Source: Pisaster brevispinus (taxonomy: Eukaryota; Echinodermata; Asteroidea; Forcipulatida; Asteriidae). From it: a DNA stretch of 64,000 nucleotides. Where the stretch lies: assembly GCA_023634235.1 (NCBI GenBank), contig JAMKCF010000001.1:10302258-10366257 (forward strand). Direction: 5' to 3'. The translations under genes were made by a program, and so were the position numbers. Below are positions 1 to 12,094 of this stretch, piece after piece. Position 1 is the first letter of the stretch. Every line of letters begins with the position of its first letter. The notes beneath the pieces were generated by a model that saw only the letters and a list, made by a program, of their open reading frames with translations, did no database searches and was not told the DNA's origin.

Positions 1-459
1 GTCACACTGATCACTTTGGTATGGAGTGTGTTAACAAATGATGAATATAAAGACTGGCTGTGTGAACTGGTGAGTAAATGTCCTTATAAACAAGAATATT
101 GTTGTGTAAAAGTTTTGTAGTGGTGTGCATGATTGATATCCTGTCAAATCAATTATTTTCTTTGTGCTTAGTTTTTGTGGTTTTTAGGTAGTAAGGATGG
201 TTCGAAGTCACTTGCCTACTACACCACACGTAAACGTATGTGTGAGCGAAAAAGCTAAACATGTGAGAAACAGTATTTCTTTTGTGCTGCTAACTTCGAA
301 ATTCATAGTCTGTGGCTCTTGCAAAACCCATTTAATAAATGTGTAAAAGATTAATGTGTCCCATGCAAAAATTGAAAAACTGAAAGATTTACTATGTCCC
401 TTGAACATGATTAGAACTGTACAATGATTGATGAAAGAAAAACCATAATTAATTAGTTT
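1..459. other. non-coding flank
   Basis: AT-rich sequence with only short open frames that lack recognisable domains or splice context. I see no gene here. The minus-strand frame that runs through 208-498 overlaps the left arm of the fold-back element and is not convincing as protein. Confidence 0.5.
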
Positions 460-592
460 GGAAAAATTTCCGTAACCTGCCACCACTTTTTCATTCATTA
501 TAAAATAAAACAGAACTTAATTTACTCATTAAATGAGATATTCCATTGGTGAAAATGGGTGAAAAAGTGGTGGCATGTTACAAAAATTTTTC
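460..592. mobile_element. fold-back MITE, copy 1
   Basis: A 133-bp element whose two ends are inverted copies of each other, about 33 bp per arm, each containing the core TGCCACCACTTTTTCA or its complement. The middle is AT-rich. A second copy at 19697-19828 matches it end to end in the opposite orientation, including the middle (both contain the core TGAGATATTCC). No coding capacity, so it would be non-autonomous. I could not fix a target-site duplication. Confidence 0.8.
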
Positions 593-958
593 GATAAATT
601 CTGCTGATTTGGGGTTTTTTTTTTTGGTCCTTTATTTTGTTTTATTTATAACATATTTTAATGGCAATAACCGTGCGAGAGTCAGTCTTCAGTGCATGGT
701 AATGACCTTGGTTGATGGCTGGTCGCTGTTAATGGACCGCGCCTTCATCCCTTTTGGTAGTAGTGCCAGGTATGACCATCCACAAACCCGGTAAAATAAG
801 ATTGGCTACTCACAATGTAAGCCTAATTGCCTAATTCAAACTTTTATTTGAATGTATCATAGCTCTGCAATCACAGTTTGCAAGTTTGTTACTAAAAAGG
901 TTCACACATGGATGGCTCAAAGTATACACATTTAAAGTAGATTAATTGGTACACTTAC
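593..958. other. no gene seen
   Basis: AT-rich spacer between the MITE and the last recognised exon of the OB-fold gene. The final exon or exons of that gene may lie here or beyond the window edge, since the exon ending at 959 finishes in phase 2 with a good GTAAGT donor. I could not identify the continuation. Confidence 0.4.
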
Positions 959-3900
959 AAAGTGTTCACCAAACTGACGACCTTCTCATTTGGGTTTTCA
1001 GCATATGTTACTGAGATAGTCAATGGAAGCAGCTTCTGAAGGCCATCTAAGTCCTGAACATCAAGCTTGTTTAGAAGAAGAGTGGAGTTGACCGTGTAAT
1101 GAATTTTACTTTCGTCAGTTTGAAGCTGTAAGTATCCACTGTGAATGGAGAGTCAAAAGTATTATACATAAAAAGATATACACACACTAATGTCAAAACG
1201 TTGCTAATACTTTTTAAACTAATATTAGTAGTGTAGTACTGGAATGTGGGAGAGTACACATTTGTAACATTGGTAATTGTGAAAGAGCAGTCTCCATACT
1301 TGATGTGACCCATTGTATACATGAAGTAACAAATTTGTACAAATTTTTTGCTAGATTGGTCATTGCATTCACAAGAAAAAAGTGGAAATAAAGCTGAATG
1401 TTTTTACTGTTTACCAACCTTGAGATTTTTACCAGTGAGATCAAACCTAATTGTTTTACTCATTACTCAAAAACTCAAGCAAAAAAAATATATCTAAGGG
1501 AGTTTTCCACGATGAACATCTACATGTACACACAGATTATTTTGGAGACTGCTAGAATTAGTGATTGTAAATTCATACATCCTCTACAAAGAAGCTACCG
1601 AGAAGCCAGCGCTCAAACAGAAAGATTTCCGTGAAGCTCTCGTCATCCAGCTAACAGACCCTTACAGACAATGGCGTACCAACAGGGATGACCCCAATGT
1701 AGGAGGGAGACCCGGCCGAAGGCGCTCCACACCATTGCCACCGACAGTGATGTCCCGTGTGACTGGTCGCCATCCATCCACAACTTCAAGAGATGGGGGC
1801 ATTCGGCGAACATGCTGTGTCTGCGGCTACCAACGCAAGGCAAATGGGAAGCGAACACAGCTGAAAACAAACAATTACTGTCTTACATGTAATAAATACA
1901 TGCACCACCAAGATTGCTGGAATCTGTATCACTCGGAGGATTTTCAATAATTTTACATTGCAGGTACATGTATAAAAACAATTATTTGACTCGGGTTGCC
2001 ACGACAACAAATTAAATCAGCTTTTATAGATATCAAGGTCAACAATTTGTTGCCGTGGCAATCTGAAACAAATAGTTGTATTTTTACCAAACTGAATAAT
2101 GACATGACTGTTTTGTATGACCAGAATTGACAGAAATACAGTACATGTAATATCAATGCGGTTGATGTTTTCCACATTTTGTTTCTCTATTGTTTATTCA
2201 TAAATATGACAAGAACGTCTTGTAATTTGTTGCCATGGCAACCAATTAATTTTTTTGCTTATCCAAAGGGTTATAAATTATTCCAATGGACCATACTTAT
2301 GTCCCCACTAGATAGATGCCCACAACAATATTGTATGTTTCGTTTACATAAAAATGCAGTATAAAATCTGTTGTCAAGGCTACCATTTCTGTTGCCATGG
2401 TTACCGTGTTGATAAAAACATAAATATTTTTTCATATTCTTAAAGGTTATCCCCCTAGCTAAAAATAATTCCACAGGGTCATATTCGTACCTCAATCAAG
2501 TAAAGCCCTAAGGTGGCATTTTCAAATGCATTGTATTGTTCCTATTGATTTACACTTAAAACAATAGAATTAATCCGTGCACCAAAGGGTTAAAGGACAT
2601 GTGTGTGACTAGGTCATTTGATTTGTATTAGATTCAAGAAAAATCAAGGTACACATGTACTTAGTTAAATCAGAAAAATTCTGAAAATGCGTTTTGTATG
2701 GACAAGTAGAGGAAATACAAGCATTGAAGTTTGTTGGTTGCTAAATTACTTATAAAAGGAATACTTTCTTCCAAATGAGCACTTACTCAGCTTTCTCTTT
2801 GAATCCTTGGACTACTATGTCCAATGTGTTGTTTGATTTCACAACCTGTAGTACATTAAAAAAGAAATAAGTTAGTACATTTGCCTTTTTGTGTTATTTT
2901 CTCCCCCTTTTTTTTTGGGGGGGGGGGGGTTGGGTGGGGAGGGGGAGGTGGGAGGTGGACGGCACAGTGGGGTTGGTGCACCAAGAAAATTTACAGAATT
3001 TGCCACATTGGGGCTGTCTCGTTCACAACAGTTGATTGGTTATACAGGATTGTTTTTATAGTATAGGAAAACTTATGTTGCATAAGAGAAAATGGCAACA
3101 TGTATAGGAAGTTAGTTGAATTCATGTGTAGTACATCTTTCAGTGCTGCCAACATTGGCATATTTCATTCAGGGAGACTTTGAACAACAGTTAGGGAAAT
3201 ATTTGGAATTACATTCAACATAAAAGGGAAACAGTTTCCATTATCAGACAGTTTTTCAAGTTTGTTCTTTTAAGAACATAGAAAGATCAGTATATTTTCA
3301 GGGAACATTCTGCAGAATAAGGGACACTTGGAAGCTGTGTATTAATTATGGATGTTATTTTGAACGAAATTTTACCTGACATCATCTAGCCAAAAAGTTG
3401 TTTGTTTTATCAAATTTATTTCAATGCTAATCCTTAATAAAGACACTGTAAAAAAATAAGTCAATTAAATTCATGTTGTACATCAGACAATACAGCTAAG
3501 TAGTACTGGGTGTTTTTAGTGCCATTCTTCCTTATAGTGGTAAGAATAATTACTTAATTAATAATTCCTTGGTTTACCATGTGTATGGTGTGATTGCGTT
3601 TTGATGGCTGATGGAATTTATTGGTCTTGCTTCGACCTAGTCCAATTATGTAGCCATTCTGGTGATGGCAACTTGTACAGAACAAAACTTGACTCACTAT
3701 TATTTAAGTTAGAAACATGAGAAGGTTAAAATCAAAAACTTGTCAATAGTGTATAAATATATATGCCAAAATTTGCTAAATTTCTTCATGATGCGTCTGG
3801 CTACAATTGAACAATGGTTTTATAGAACACATTGAAGACTACCACCGTGTAAATAATGTATCTTAAGGTTATGTGGTTGGCTGCCTCGTTTAAATATTAG

Positions 3901-6373
3901 AGCCTCAAAAACATTTGGGAACGCAGTTATTTATATTGTGAAGTGTACTAACTATTCTGTAATTATTTATGAAACATTGCATACAATGAGCACTTTCATG
4001 TATGTAGTTTTTGTCTAACACAACTCTGAATTAGGCTAATTGTTTGAATAATGTAACTTACTTTGATTGTTGTGTACTGGGTGCTATTGAGGGACAGCTG
4101 ATCGGCAAATACCTTCGGGTATACATTTTTTATTACCACAGGTGTGTTGTCTGGTGGAATGTCCTGCTCAGCCACTTTCTTCCACAGATTCAGGCGGATT
4201 TTCTTCGATTTGTCAGTTGAGTCCTCAAGCTCAACCACTTTCCTTTTTGACTGGGCGGTAGTCTTCAAGGGAGATACCTGTGGAATAAATTGATGAATGT
4301 GTGAGTTGATGTTACCAAAATTAAAAGAAACTTTTTCAGTGTACTATCTTGGACAATCCATGTCCTATTTACATGGCACCCTCTTGAACACAAATCACTT
4401 GTAACATTTGAGCTTGTTATTAATCATAAGAGTATGCCAATGTCTATGCTACCCAGAAATTTTAATGTAGACAACTCAACTGCAATGTATCTTTACCCAC
4501 TCTTAAGGGCCACTCACATCAGAAAGCCACGCAGTAGTTGTATGCTTGGTTACTCAACCAACACTTTTACAGGGGAGCCCGATTTTGGGTGTTCTTTCTT
4601 GTTTGATTTTTTAACCAGGGAAGGGGGGGGGGGGAAGGGGGAAGGTTGTGATTGACAAATATACAAATAAACAGAAAATAATGGTTTTAGTTTATACCAG
4701 TCTGTCATTCAGTAAGAGGTTCTTGTTATTATTTACATAATTAAAGATTAAAGGCGTGTTGAATGTAACACAAATGGCTGTATGTAAATTTGTTTGTAAA
4801 CAAACAAAAAATCCAATAAATGGCAATAAAATAATGATAAACTAATTTAAAAATGAAATTTAAAGTAAGAAAGAAATGTTTTAGACATTGTTTTCTACTA
4901 ATTGTTTTTATTGTGGTTGGGTTGGTACATGTATGAATCAATGCACATTCAAGAACTTTTTAGCAGGGTTTAGGAGTTTGGTGTATCTTAGGTTGTAACT
5001 CACCGCCTTTATGGTGCCGGAAACAGAAAACCTTTTGTAAGGTGACTCACTTATTGCCTGTGCAACAGAAATGGATGGTGCATTAAAAAATGCATCAGTT
5101 GCATTGCTGTCCGGTTCAAAGATCTGTGAGAAAGTAAAATGTTACATTTTTGAAAACTGATATTTTATAGTTATTGTTAAGTGTGTTTTATTTTACCCAA
5201 GTATAAAGTCATTAAAAAGTAGTAAGGTATTACACAACTTGAGATGAATGCATCAAAGATGTGGAAGACATGTAATTTCGAATAAAAAACCTTTAGAACT
5301 AAAAACACACCATAGCCCAATTATCCTTAGGACCGTGCCTGTTGATCTGATACTATATCAAGATGAGACCATGTTTGTGTATTTTTTCTGAGTACAATAT
5401 CATTATTGAATAATAGTTTTCTCAACAGGGAGGCAAAATTAATTTCTCCATCTGGTGTAAAAATTGTTATATTGATTTTTTTATTGTCAGGAAATGTGAC
5501 AGCAAGCACTAGCAGTTCCATGATAAAGCCTTTAACATTGAGACATAAAAAAAACAAAAAACTGTTTGGTAGTTACAGACCATCTTGCGTGACATTTTAA
5601 AATATGCAATTAAAATGAATTACACTCATTGAATTTTGTTAGGTGATCAATTAACCCATGTGAGTTTGCATCAAGACAGATGATGTTTTTAGCTTGGTAA
5701 AATATTTCATTTTATTAAATGTGAATATGTAATAATGGATTGTGAAACCATGGATTTTCATCTAATTATTTTACTGACACAAATGGGCTTTTGTAATTTC
5801 CAGATATCTTGAAATTGACAAAGCTCTGATGAATCAGAAGCTGCATGTACATGCCCAGTAGTGTTGTACAATGTAGTTCTAGGGCATGTCCTTTTTCTAT
5901 GTGGTTCAATTAATTTTCTTTTATATTTGATCTTTTATTGAAAAATATAAAAATATTAGTCAGAAGGCCAGAGTTGTTTCAAAAAACGACTTTATAAAGC
6001 TAAAAATTACATGTACAATGAGAGGTAAACTATTTACCATTATTTACCCCCCCCCCCCAACCTTTAAACAAACATGAAATAAAAAAGTAACAGATTTATA
6101 CACTGTGTATGCATTGTTAGTAGAACACAAGAAAGTTGCACATACCTCAGAATTTAATGTCAGCCTAATAAGGCTGGTGGAAATGCCAGTGTCAGACGCA
6201 ACAATGTTGGCACAGGTGGCCCTTAGGAACTTGTTGACCACAAGGTCATCATAGTGGCTTCTGTAGTTTGTGTAAAGTGGCAGTATTTGTCCATCTTTCA
6301 GGATCACATCCACACACATGGACTTCCCTCTCTGCTCCAAATCGCCCAAAGTTTTGATTACTATAGTAGTCAT
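959..6373 (-). CDS. OB-fold (RPA-like) single-strand DNA-binding protein, multi-exon
   Basis: Minus-strand gene assembled from six exons with GT-AG borders: 6373-6146 (opens with ATG directly after an acceptor), 5123-5004, 4277-4062, 2845-2787, 1350-1188 and 1125-959. All junction phases agree: 0, 0, 0, 2, 0. The protein begins MTTIVIKTLGDLEQRG and contains a KKIRLNLWKKVAEQ...TPVVIKNVYP stretch followed by SLNSTQYTTI. This is the pattern of an OB-fold domain in RPA1-type single-strand DNA-binding proteins. The exon at 1350-1188 (YTMGHIKYGDC, then YSPTFQYYTTN) looks like a further OB-type segment. OB-fold proteins of this type bind single-stranded nucleic acid in replication and repair; a specific role here is inference. 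A possible upstream exon is 9404-9367, but its phase does not join directly to 6373. The 3' end is not found. The gene could be a host gene or one captured by an element. Confidence 0.6.
1561..1950 (+). pseudogene. piggyBac-type transposase C-terminal fragment
   Basis: The open frame reads VNSYILYKEATEKP, then KDFREALVIQLTDPYRQ, and ends in a cysteine-rich module with CCVCGYQR, YCLTCNKYMH and DCWNLYH. This is the order at the C-terminus of piggyBac/PGBD transposases (DDE_Tnp_1_7 family): the last helix after the catalytic domain, then a zinc-ribbon-like tail. The catalytic Asp residues are not present in the window. The fragment begins right after a plausible AG acceptor near 1560, so it may be the last exon of a gene whose upstream part is missing or outside the window. 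It lies antisense inside the intron between the 2787 and 1350 exons of the OB-fold gene. Most likely a transposon relic; a domesticated PGBD-like exon cannot be excluded. Confidence 0.7.
1995..2404. repeat. five X-box-like palindromes
   Basis: GTTGCCACGACAAC at 1995, GTTGCCGTGGCAAT at 2049, GTTGCCATGGCAAC at 2229, GTTGTCAAGGCTAC at 2370 and GTTGCCATGGTTAC at 2391. The 2229 copy is a perfect 14-bp palindrome matching the RFX-family X-box consensus. Flanks of the 2229 and 2391 copies are also weakly alike, which suggests an old diverged repeat unit rather than independent sites. Confidence 0.6.
2405..2786. other. intronic, nothing recognised
   Basis: AT-rich intron sequence of the minus-strand OB-fold gene. 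The introns at 2846-4061, 4278-5003 and 5124-6145 likewise show only homopolymer runs (G-runs near 2918 and 4625, a C-run near 6049) and no second gene. Confidence 0.4.
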
Positions 6374-9366
6374 CTGTAAAAACAATAGGTTTGAGTATTA
6401 ATGTTCAAATTCAAAGGGCAATACATGAATGGAGAATGTTAAGGATATTTGGCTTTTTTAACACTTAGCAGGTAGCCTGTTGTCAATTATGCAGCAAGTC
6501 ATTTTGGTTGTACTGTCGTTTGTTAGTTATTTACAACAGCCAGTTCATTTGTTTTAAAAGTTTGATAACTCTTTTATCCTAGTTGTCTTTTTCCATTGTT
6601 TTTATTATTTGTTTTTATTAATATTATAATTATTATTATTTGTATTTGTATTTGTATTTATTTATTTACATTGTTAATTCTTATTTTTTAAGTAAACTTT
6701 TTATTCGTTCACTTAGGCTATTTATTTACTTAATTATTGATAATTTGTTCACACTTATTATTGATTATTTTTCTTGGGCCTACTAACTTATTTGTTTGTT
6801 TTCTATTGCTTCCTTTTTTTGCTTTTGTCTGGTTTACTTCTTTATTCATCTTCTTGTATTTGCTCCTTTGTAATTGTGTTTTGTTTGCTTTTGTCAAATA
6901 AGTAATAATTATAATTATGAGCATTGTTGTAAATCTATTTATTGGTTGTGGTTGTGCGTTTGAGTGTGGTTGGGGTGGCTGTATTTTTGTGAGTTTGAAA
7001 GTTTTTTATTTGTTTGGTTTGGTTTTTAAGCCTTAAGCATTAGATGGGCTAGACTTGTAGAGATGAATTCATTATGGTATAGATGATGTCGTTTCATGAA
7101 TAGAAATGCATTTAAAATGATTTTCTGTATGTTATATATTTCTTTATATTGTTATTATTTTGTTAGCTGTTATTTAGATGTTTTATTGGTTAGTTTTTGT
7201 ATGGAAGGTTTTTCAAGTGTACATGTGACAGGTGTGGAAAAAGTTTGCATGATATCTACAGTGTGTGTTATAAGTTTATTACCATTCCACTGTTTACATT
7301 TTCCCATTAAGTTCTTGTAGCACCTTTTTTAGTTGGTTATTCACTTTATGGCTTGATGCAAACAATGTACAGCCTTTGGTAATGTGGTTATTGTTACCAC
7401 TTGTTACTGATTTTGATAGCAGCCTAGCAGAGCAATAAGCATCATTTTTTTGTTGTGCTCTTCCGTTATTTTTTGAAATTTTGTGTGTTTGATAACTTAT
7501 CACTGCCATGGACTTGGTATAAATTAAAGTTATTATTTGTTTGTGTAAATTTTTGAATATTTTAAGTATCATAGTTGAAGTAATACCTTTTTTTTAATAG
7601 GTTGAATGGTTTTACTTGGAAGATAATGTAGAACCCTTTTCAATGGTAAAATTTGATGCTTTTCATAGTTTTCGTACTTTAATATTCTTAATCACTTGTC
7701 TCATTTCATTGCCTACAAAGCTGTTTTGGTCTTAATCTGTAACTTTTTGGGATATTATTGTGTGCTTTTATTGGGTATTCCTTTGTAGAGGTTGGAAGTT
7801 TGAAAATTGTAGTATCTTAAGGCTTAGGGTCAATAGTCTTAACAAGGTGTTTTGGTTTAGGTGTGTGTCTGCTTACAGTATCTGGATCTTTGTTGCTGTA
7901 TTTCAATTTCTTGTTTTGCTTTCAGCCAGTTCTTTATCAATAAAGTTATTGTTTATTATTATGTTTGTAGGGAACCTACAATCTTGAGTCACTTTATGCC
8001 TTTTTGTGTTTTGACCCTATTTGACCCTTACAATAGTTGAGATTTAATTTAAAGTGATCATCCCCCCTTGTGTTTAGTTTTATTAACTTATTCAGACTGT
8101 TCATTTTTTTAGGTTCCATACAAGCCTAAATGTTCAACACTTGATCGCCAATATCTGTGTATACTACTTTCTGGTTGAGTGGAAATACATTTCTGGAAGA
8201 GGTAGCAACAAATAATGTATTTTGTCAATATAAAATCCAATGTTGTTATTCTGGACAGCTACTTTTTGATTTATTTAATGACCTCGTTGAATTAGATACA
8301 AAATGTATTATCGAACCAGCATAGTGTTGTTCATAGGTGTACTACAATATATTTTTATAATGGCAATTTACAGGATGAAAGGTCAAATGAGGTAAATATT
8401 TCAAGCAACAGCTAGTGCCAGTGGTACTGGTAGTGGTAGAGGCATGATAATTGCAGCATGTATTAAAATCAAGTGTTACATGCTACAGTGAGACAATATT
8501 AGTGTGATACTCATTCTTTTGCATAGTGCTTAGTTATTTTGCCAAGATGTCACCACTCACAAGCTACAAAAAATATACTAGTGTCTCAAACTGCAATCGG
8601 AAGTTTATGCTGAGATTTTAACAGTTTTGTTGTTATGATTATTATTTTTTTGGAGAGTGTGAAAAGTACTACTACTAGTACTACCATTACATTAGTTTAG
8701 TACCACCATGACCACTGTACCACAGCAACAAAGTACAATTTTCAGCATAGGTTTATTAGCCTGTCCTGCTGAAAATGCCTTAAAATAATCCATTATTAGA
8801 CTAATATACTAATAATACTAGTTTTAGTTTACTTGCGGGTGTGGGTATGTTTTCATTAATAATTAATATTTACTACCATATATTTTGAATATCATTAAAA
8901 TGAAGATCATAGAAGCAAACAACTTTTTAAGGAAAATAAAAGTGAAATGGTCTAAATTGGGGAATTGTTCATGTGTTTCTATAAACTGGGTGTACTGCAC
9001 AAGGCTTTTGGAGGTGTGTATTGTTAAGCATGTTAAGTAGACCCGCCGACAGAGAAAAAAAACTAAAGATGAATCTTCTACTATTACTAATCTAGAGAGG
9101 GATGTAATAACAAATACATTAATATATGTTGTGTAGCATCTGACATTATTGGTTTCTTTGTAACACAGTTGTACAACATGCCGACCTGAAAGTGAAATAT
9201 TATTAACAAAGTAAAATGCATCATGGCAAAGCTAACAAAATATAGTGTGTTTTTTTATCCAGTAACATCTGCATAATATTACCAGTAAAATATCCCTTGT
9301 TCAGCCCAGAAGTCTATTTTTGTTGTTAATAATTATCCTGTTAAAGTTTTTGTGAAAAATTCTTAC
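6374..9366. other. long non-coding stretch upstream of the OB-fold coding exons
   Basis: About 3 kb of T-rich and A-rich sequence with no open frame that shows a domain. It is probably an intron or 5' flank of the minus-strand OB-fold gene. A short run of direct repeats of TTTGTATT type sits near 6640. Confidence 0.4.
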
Positions 9367-9404
9367 CTTGTTTGGGGATAATTTCCGTCAATTGTGAGTT
9401 GCAT
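9367..9404 (-). CDS. possible first coding exon, uncertain
   Basis: A minus-strand ATG at 9404 is followed by 38 nt that end at a strong donor, AACAAG then GTAAGA. It could be the first coding exon of the OB-fold gene, but the reading phase does not join to the exon at 6373 without another exon between them. Listed only as a candidate. Confidence 0.2.
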
Positions 9405-10684
9405 TCTTGGGTTTCAGATTATTTTCAGAGTGCGATCAACCTGTAGAGAATAGCTAACACGTGTTGACTCAATCCTTAATAGTTTTTACGGTAGTGAACT
9501 TTTTCTACTTAACAAAGTTTTTGTATCGATATGATATACGATAGAATAAAAATAAGGCAGTTTCTATTAAAATTTTGACATACTGTTACTGCATTAGTTT
9601 ATTTATGTGGTTGAAAGAACAAAATTCAATTAAAAAAAAAGTATGAGATCTTTAATTTGTTTTATCACAAAGAAATAATATTTTTGTATTTATTGGCGTA
9701 GGCTACGAGAGCGATGGCGGGAAAAAAAACTTCTGGGCGTGTCCGAATTAACGGCTACAGCTACGGCTACGGCTAGATATCCGCTTCATCGTGCGTTAAG
9801 TGTATGTGTCCTTAGCAACACCCTTAGCAACACTAGTAGCCTTAGCTGCAGTCTCCAACTCGGAAGGCCCGAGATTGACTGACTATGCGTTTAAACCAAA
9901 GACCAAAATTTTTAACTGGTTCACACTGTAAGTTCTATAGTAGGGTCACTATGTCGGACATCAGTACGAACTGAGGTAAAACACGCCCATTTATGATAGT
10001 GGCTACGTACATCTTTCTGTGCGGGGTTGGGGGGGGGGGGGGGGGAGAAAGAAAGAAGATAAAAGAAAGAGGGGAAAAAACCCGCGAGCGGCCATAGCCA
10101 AGTTCGTACGACGAGGATCAAATGTTTGGGGTAAAAGGTCGATATTGCATGGGGTCCCCAAAATGCGGACTTGGGCTGTTGCTCCGGATCGGGGTTCAGT
10201 TTAATGTTGGAAACACCGTGCAAAACGTGATTTCCTGGCCTAACATAATGTATTGAGCAATAGTCTCCTAGCTACGAAATTCCAATCGTGATAAAGTTTA
10301 CGAAAAAACTGATCATCACTTCCTGAAAATGCAGATGCAGAATATCGTATTTCAATGATGATAAAAGCCTACGCGCTCTGCAGTTATTCGGCAAGAAGAC
10401 TAAAATGTTGAGGTTAAATATAGTCGAAGTATTATACAATTTAAAACTTTAAGCGCACATAATCACTATAGACACTGTGGTGGTATGGACGCCCCCGCCC
10501 CCGAAAAAAGGTTTCGGTAAGAAAAGTACGTCAAAAATAAAATAGATAATGCGCAGAAGAAGAAGAAAATGACCCAGTGGCCTAATTGGATCTTCATCTC
10601 CAAATTCGCCCCTCCGTGATATGCCCAAAAAACAAATATTAGCACCATAAATAAATAAAGAAACAGATAAATAGATATATATAT
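9405..10684. other. intergenic, low-complexity
   Basis: Contains a tandem of GGCTAC/GGCTACGG near 9750-9775, a long G-run near 10027 and no supported gene. Runs up to the left LTR of the gypsy element. Confidence 0.4.
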
Positions 10685-11142
10685 TGTAATGCGCCGTCGC
10701 GGTCAAGGACTTGTTGTTGGTTTGAAGATTTGTACGTGAATTAAATATAATGGACATGAACAGGAACGGGACAACAGACACACAAACGAATAAATAATTG
10801 TGACTCGCAAACAGTTCTTATGATTCTCTGATTCTTCTCTGATTATTTGGTTCTTTTCTTGTATCGGCATAAATTACATGTACTTACATTATACTAGCTC
10901 TATATCTCTTATGCGAAGCTTACAAGGGAGTGGGGTGTTGGAGCATTCACACTTTCCGTCTTCACTCTTTGAGACACAGATCAGCACTGACTGCCCCTCT
11001 CGGATCACGTGGGAACCCTAGCCCGTAATCCCACGATGCACGCAATGGCGCCTGGATTCCCAGGTGATCCGGACGTCTGCGGTCAGCGCTGCCTGTCTGT
11101 CCTCATGTGAACTCGGTGACCCATTCACCCCTGCTCGCTACA
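10685..11142 (-). repeat. gypsy 3' LTR
   Basis: 458 bp, terminal TG/CA. Nearly identical to 18575-19029. In element orientation it is the downstream LTR and follows the polypurine tract. Confidence 0.95.
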
Positions 11143-11422
11143 CAACCCCCTCCTTTAAGAAAGGATGTGTCCTCACATCGTTCCCTCTGACTTTAAAGAA
11201 CAACTAAAAGAAAACTTTCCTTAACATTCGAAGAAACAAATCTCAAAACTTTAGAGTAAACAAAAATAGACATCTCAAAACTTCTTGCAATAAGTAATCA
11301 GTAATATCTCTTATAATGATTTTTTTTTTTTTAAGTTTTTTATCTTCCAGTACTTTTGTTTTTAACTTATGTGAAACTTATATACAACTGTCCCTACGCG
11401 TACGTGACAAAGATGAGATGAT
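11143..11422 (-). other. gypsy polypurine tract and 3' untranslated stretch
   Basis: On the minus strand the bases immediately before the LTR read AAAGGAGGGGGTTG, a typical polypurine tract that would prime plus-strand DNA synthesis. The rest is AT-rich with no coding signal. Confidence 0.7.
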
Positions 11423-12094
11423 CTACTCCGGGAAGAAGCGCTCTTTGATCACTCTAGCTGTCACTTTGCCGTCGCTATCAAGCAGCTCCTGGATCGTCCG
11501 TTCGGCCAAGCGATGAGTGTTGCGGCCACCTTCAGTCTGACACCCAACCTCATTTACAGTAGGCAAGACCGAAGAGGTCGTCGGCGCCAGGGGAGCTACA
11601 ACTTCCATCGACGGTACTGACAATGGCATTTGGATGCTACGACGTACTTGTGGTGGAGACAGAGACTGCAGCATCAGTCTGTGCTCTGGGGTCCCTGGGT
11701 GAAGACTGATGAGCTCACTTCCCCTTCCTGGGGTTCGTGGAATCTCCGGGGTTTCCGGTATAGCTTGCGGAGAATGACTAGGATCCGAGTCGTTAATGTG
11801 GGTCGCCCAATGCCTCTCCAGGTCATGTTTGCGAGCAAACGAGTGACTGCAATAACGATGAGGACACCTCAGTCTTTCCTTCTGATGTTGGCCATGTTGC
11901 TCCTCCTGATGCCTCTTGAGGTTCGAGAGGGAACTGCATGCCTTGAAACACACCTGGCACTTGTAACGCCTGTTCGGGCTCTTCTGGTGGGCCTGTCTGG
12001 TCTCTCCCCGCGAGGGTGAACGGCTCCTGCTCCGGGCTACTCTTGGCCTGCAGTAGCAAAAAGAAAATATGAAAACACCTATTGTTAATAACAC
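11423..12094 (-). CDS. C2H2 zinc-finger accessory ORF of the gypsy element
   Basis: An open frame of 223 codons downstream of pol, where an env gene would sit in an errantivirus-like element. After a basic RSRSRSPSRGE stretch it has two C2H2 zinc fingers: CQVC...H....H (C-X2-C-X12-H-X4-H) and CPHRYC...H...H (C-X4-C-X12-H-X3-H). It continues with a Pro/Ser-rich middle (PETPEIPRTPGR) and an acidic/basic end (KERFFPE). There is no signal peptide, transmembrane segment or fusion motif, so it is not an envelope protein. A strong acceptor (pyrimidine tract then CTGCAG) lies near 12050, suggesting expression from a spliced RNA. The pol-proximal GTAAGC donor near 12128 does not give the right frame, so the donor is unsettled. 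Its role, perhaps DNA or RNA binding during replication or integration-site choice, is inference. Confidence 0.8.
   Translation of the reverse strand: MLLTIGVFIFSFCYCRPRVARSRSRSPSRGETRQAHQKSPNRRYKCQVCFKACSSLSNLKRHQEEQHGQHQKERLRCPHRYCSHSFARKHDLERHWATHINDSDPSHSPQAIPETPEIPRTPGRGSELISLHPGTPEHRLMLQSLSPPQVRRSIQMPLSVPSMEVVAPLAPTTSSVLPTVNEVGCQTEGGRNTHRLAERTIQELLDSDGKVTARVIKERFFPE

Noticed and set aside
10673..10684. Longer target-site duplication of the gypsy element
   Set aside because: Both flanks are AT-repeat sequence; only ATAT can be matched and even that may be chance.
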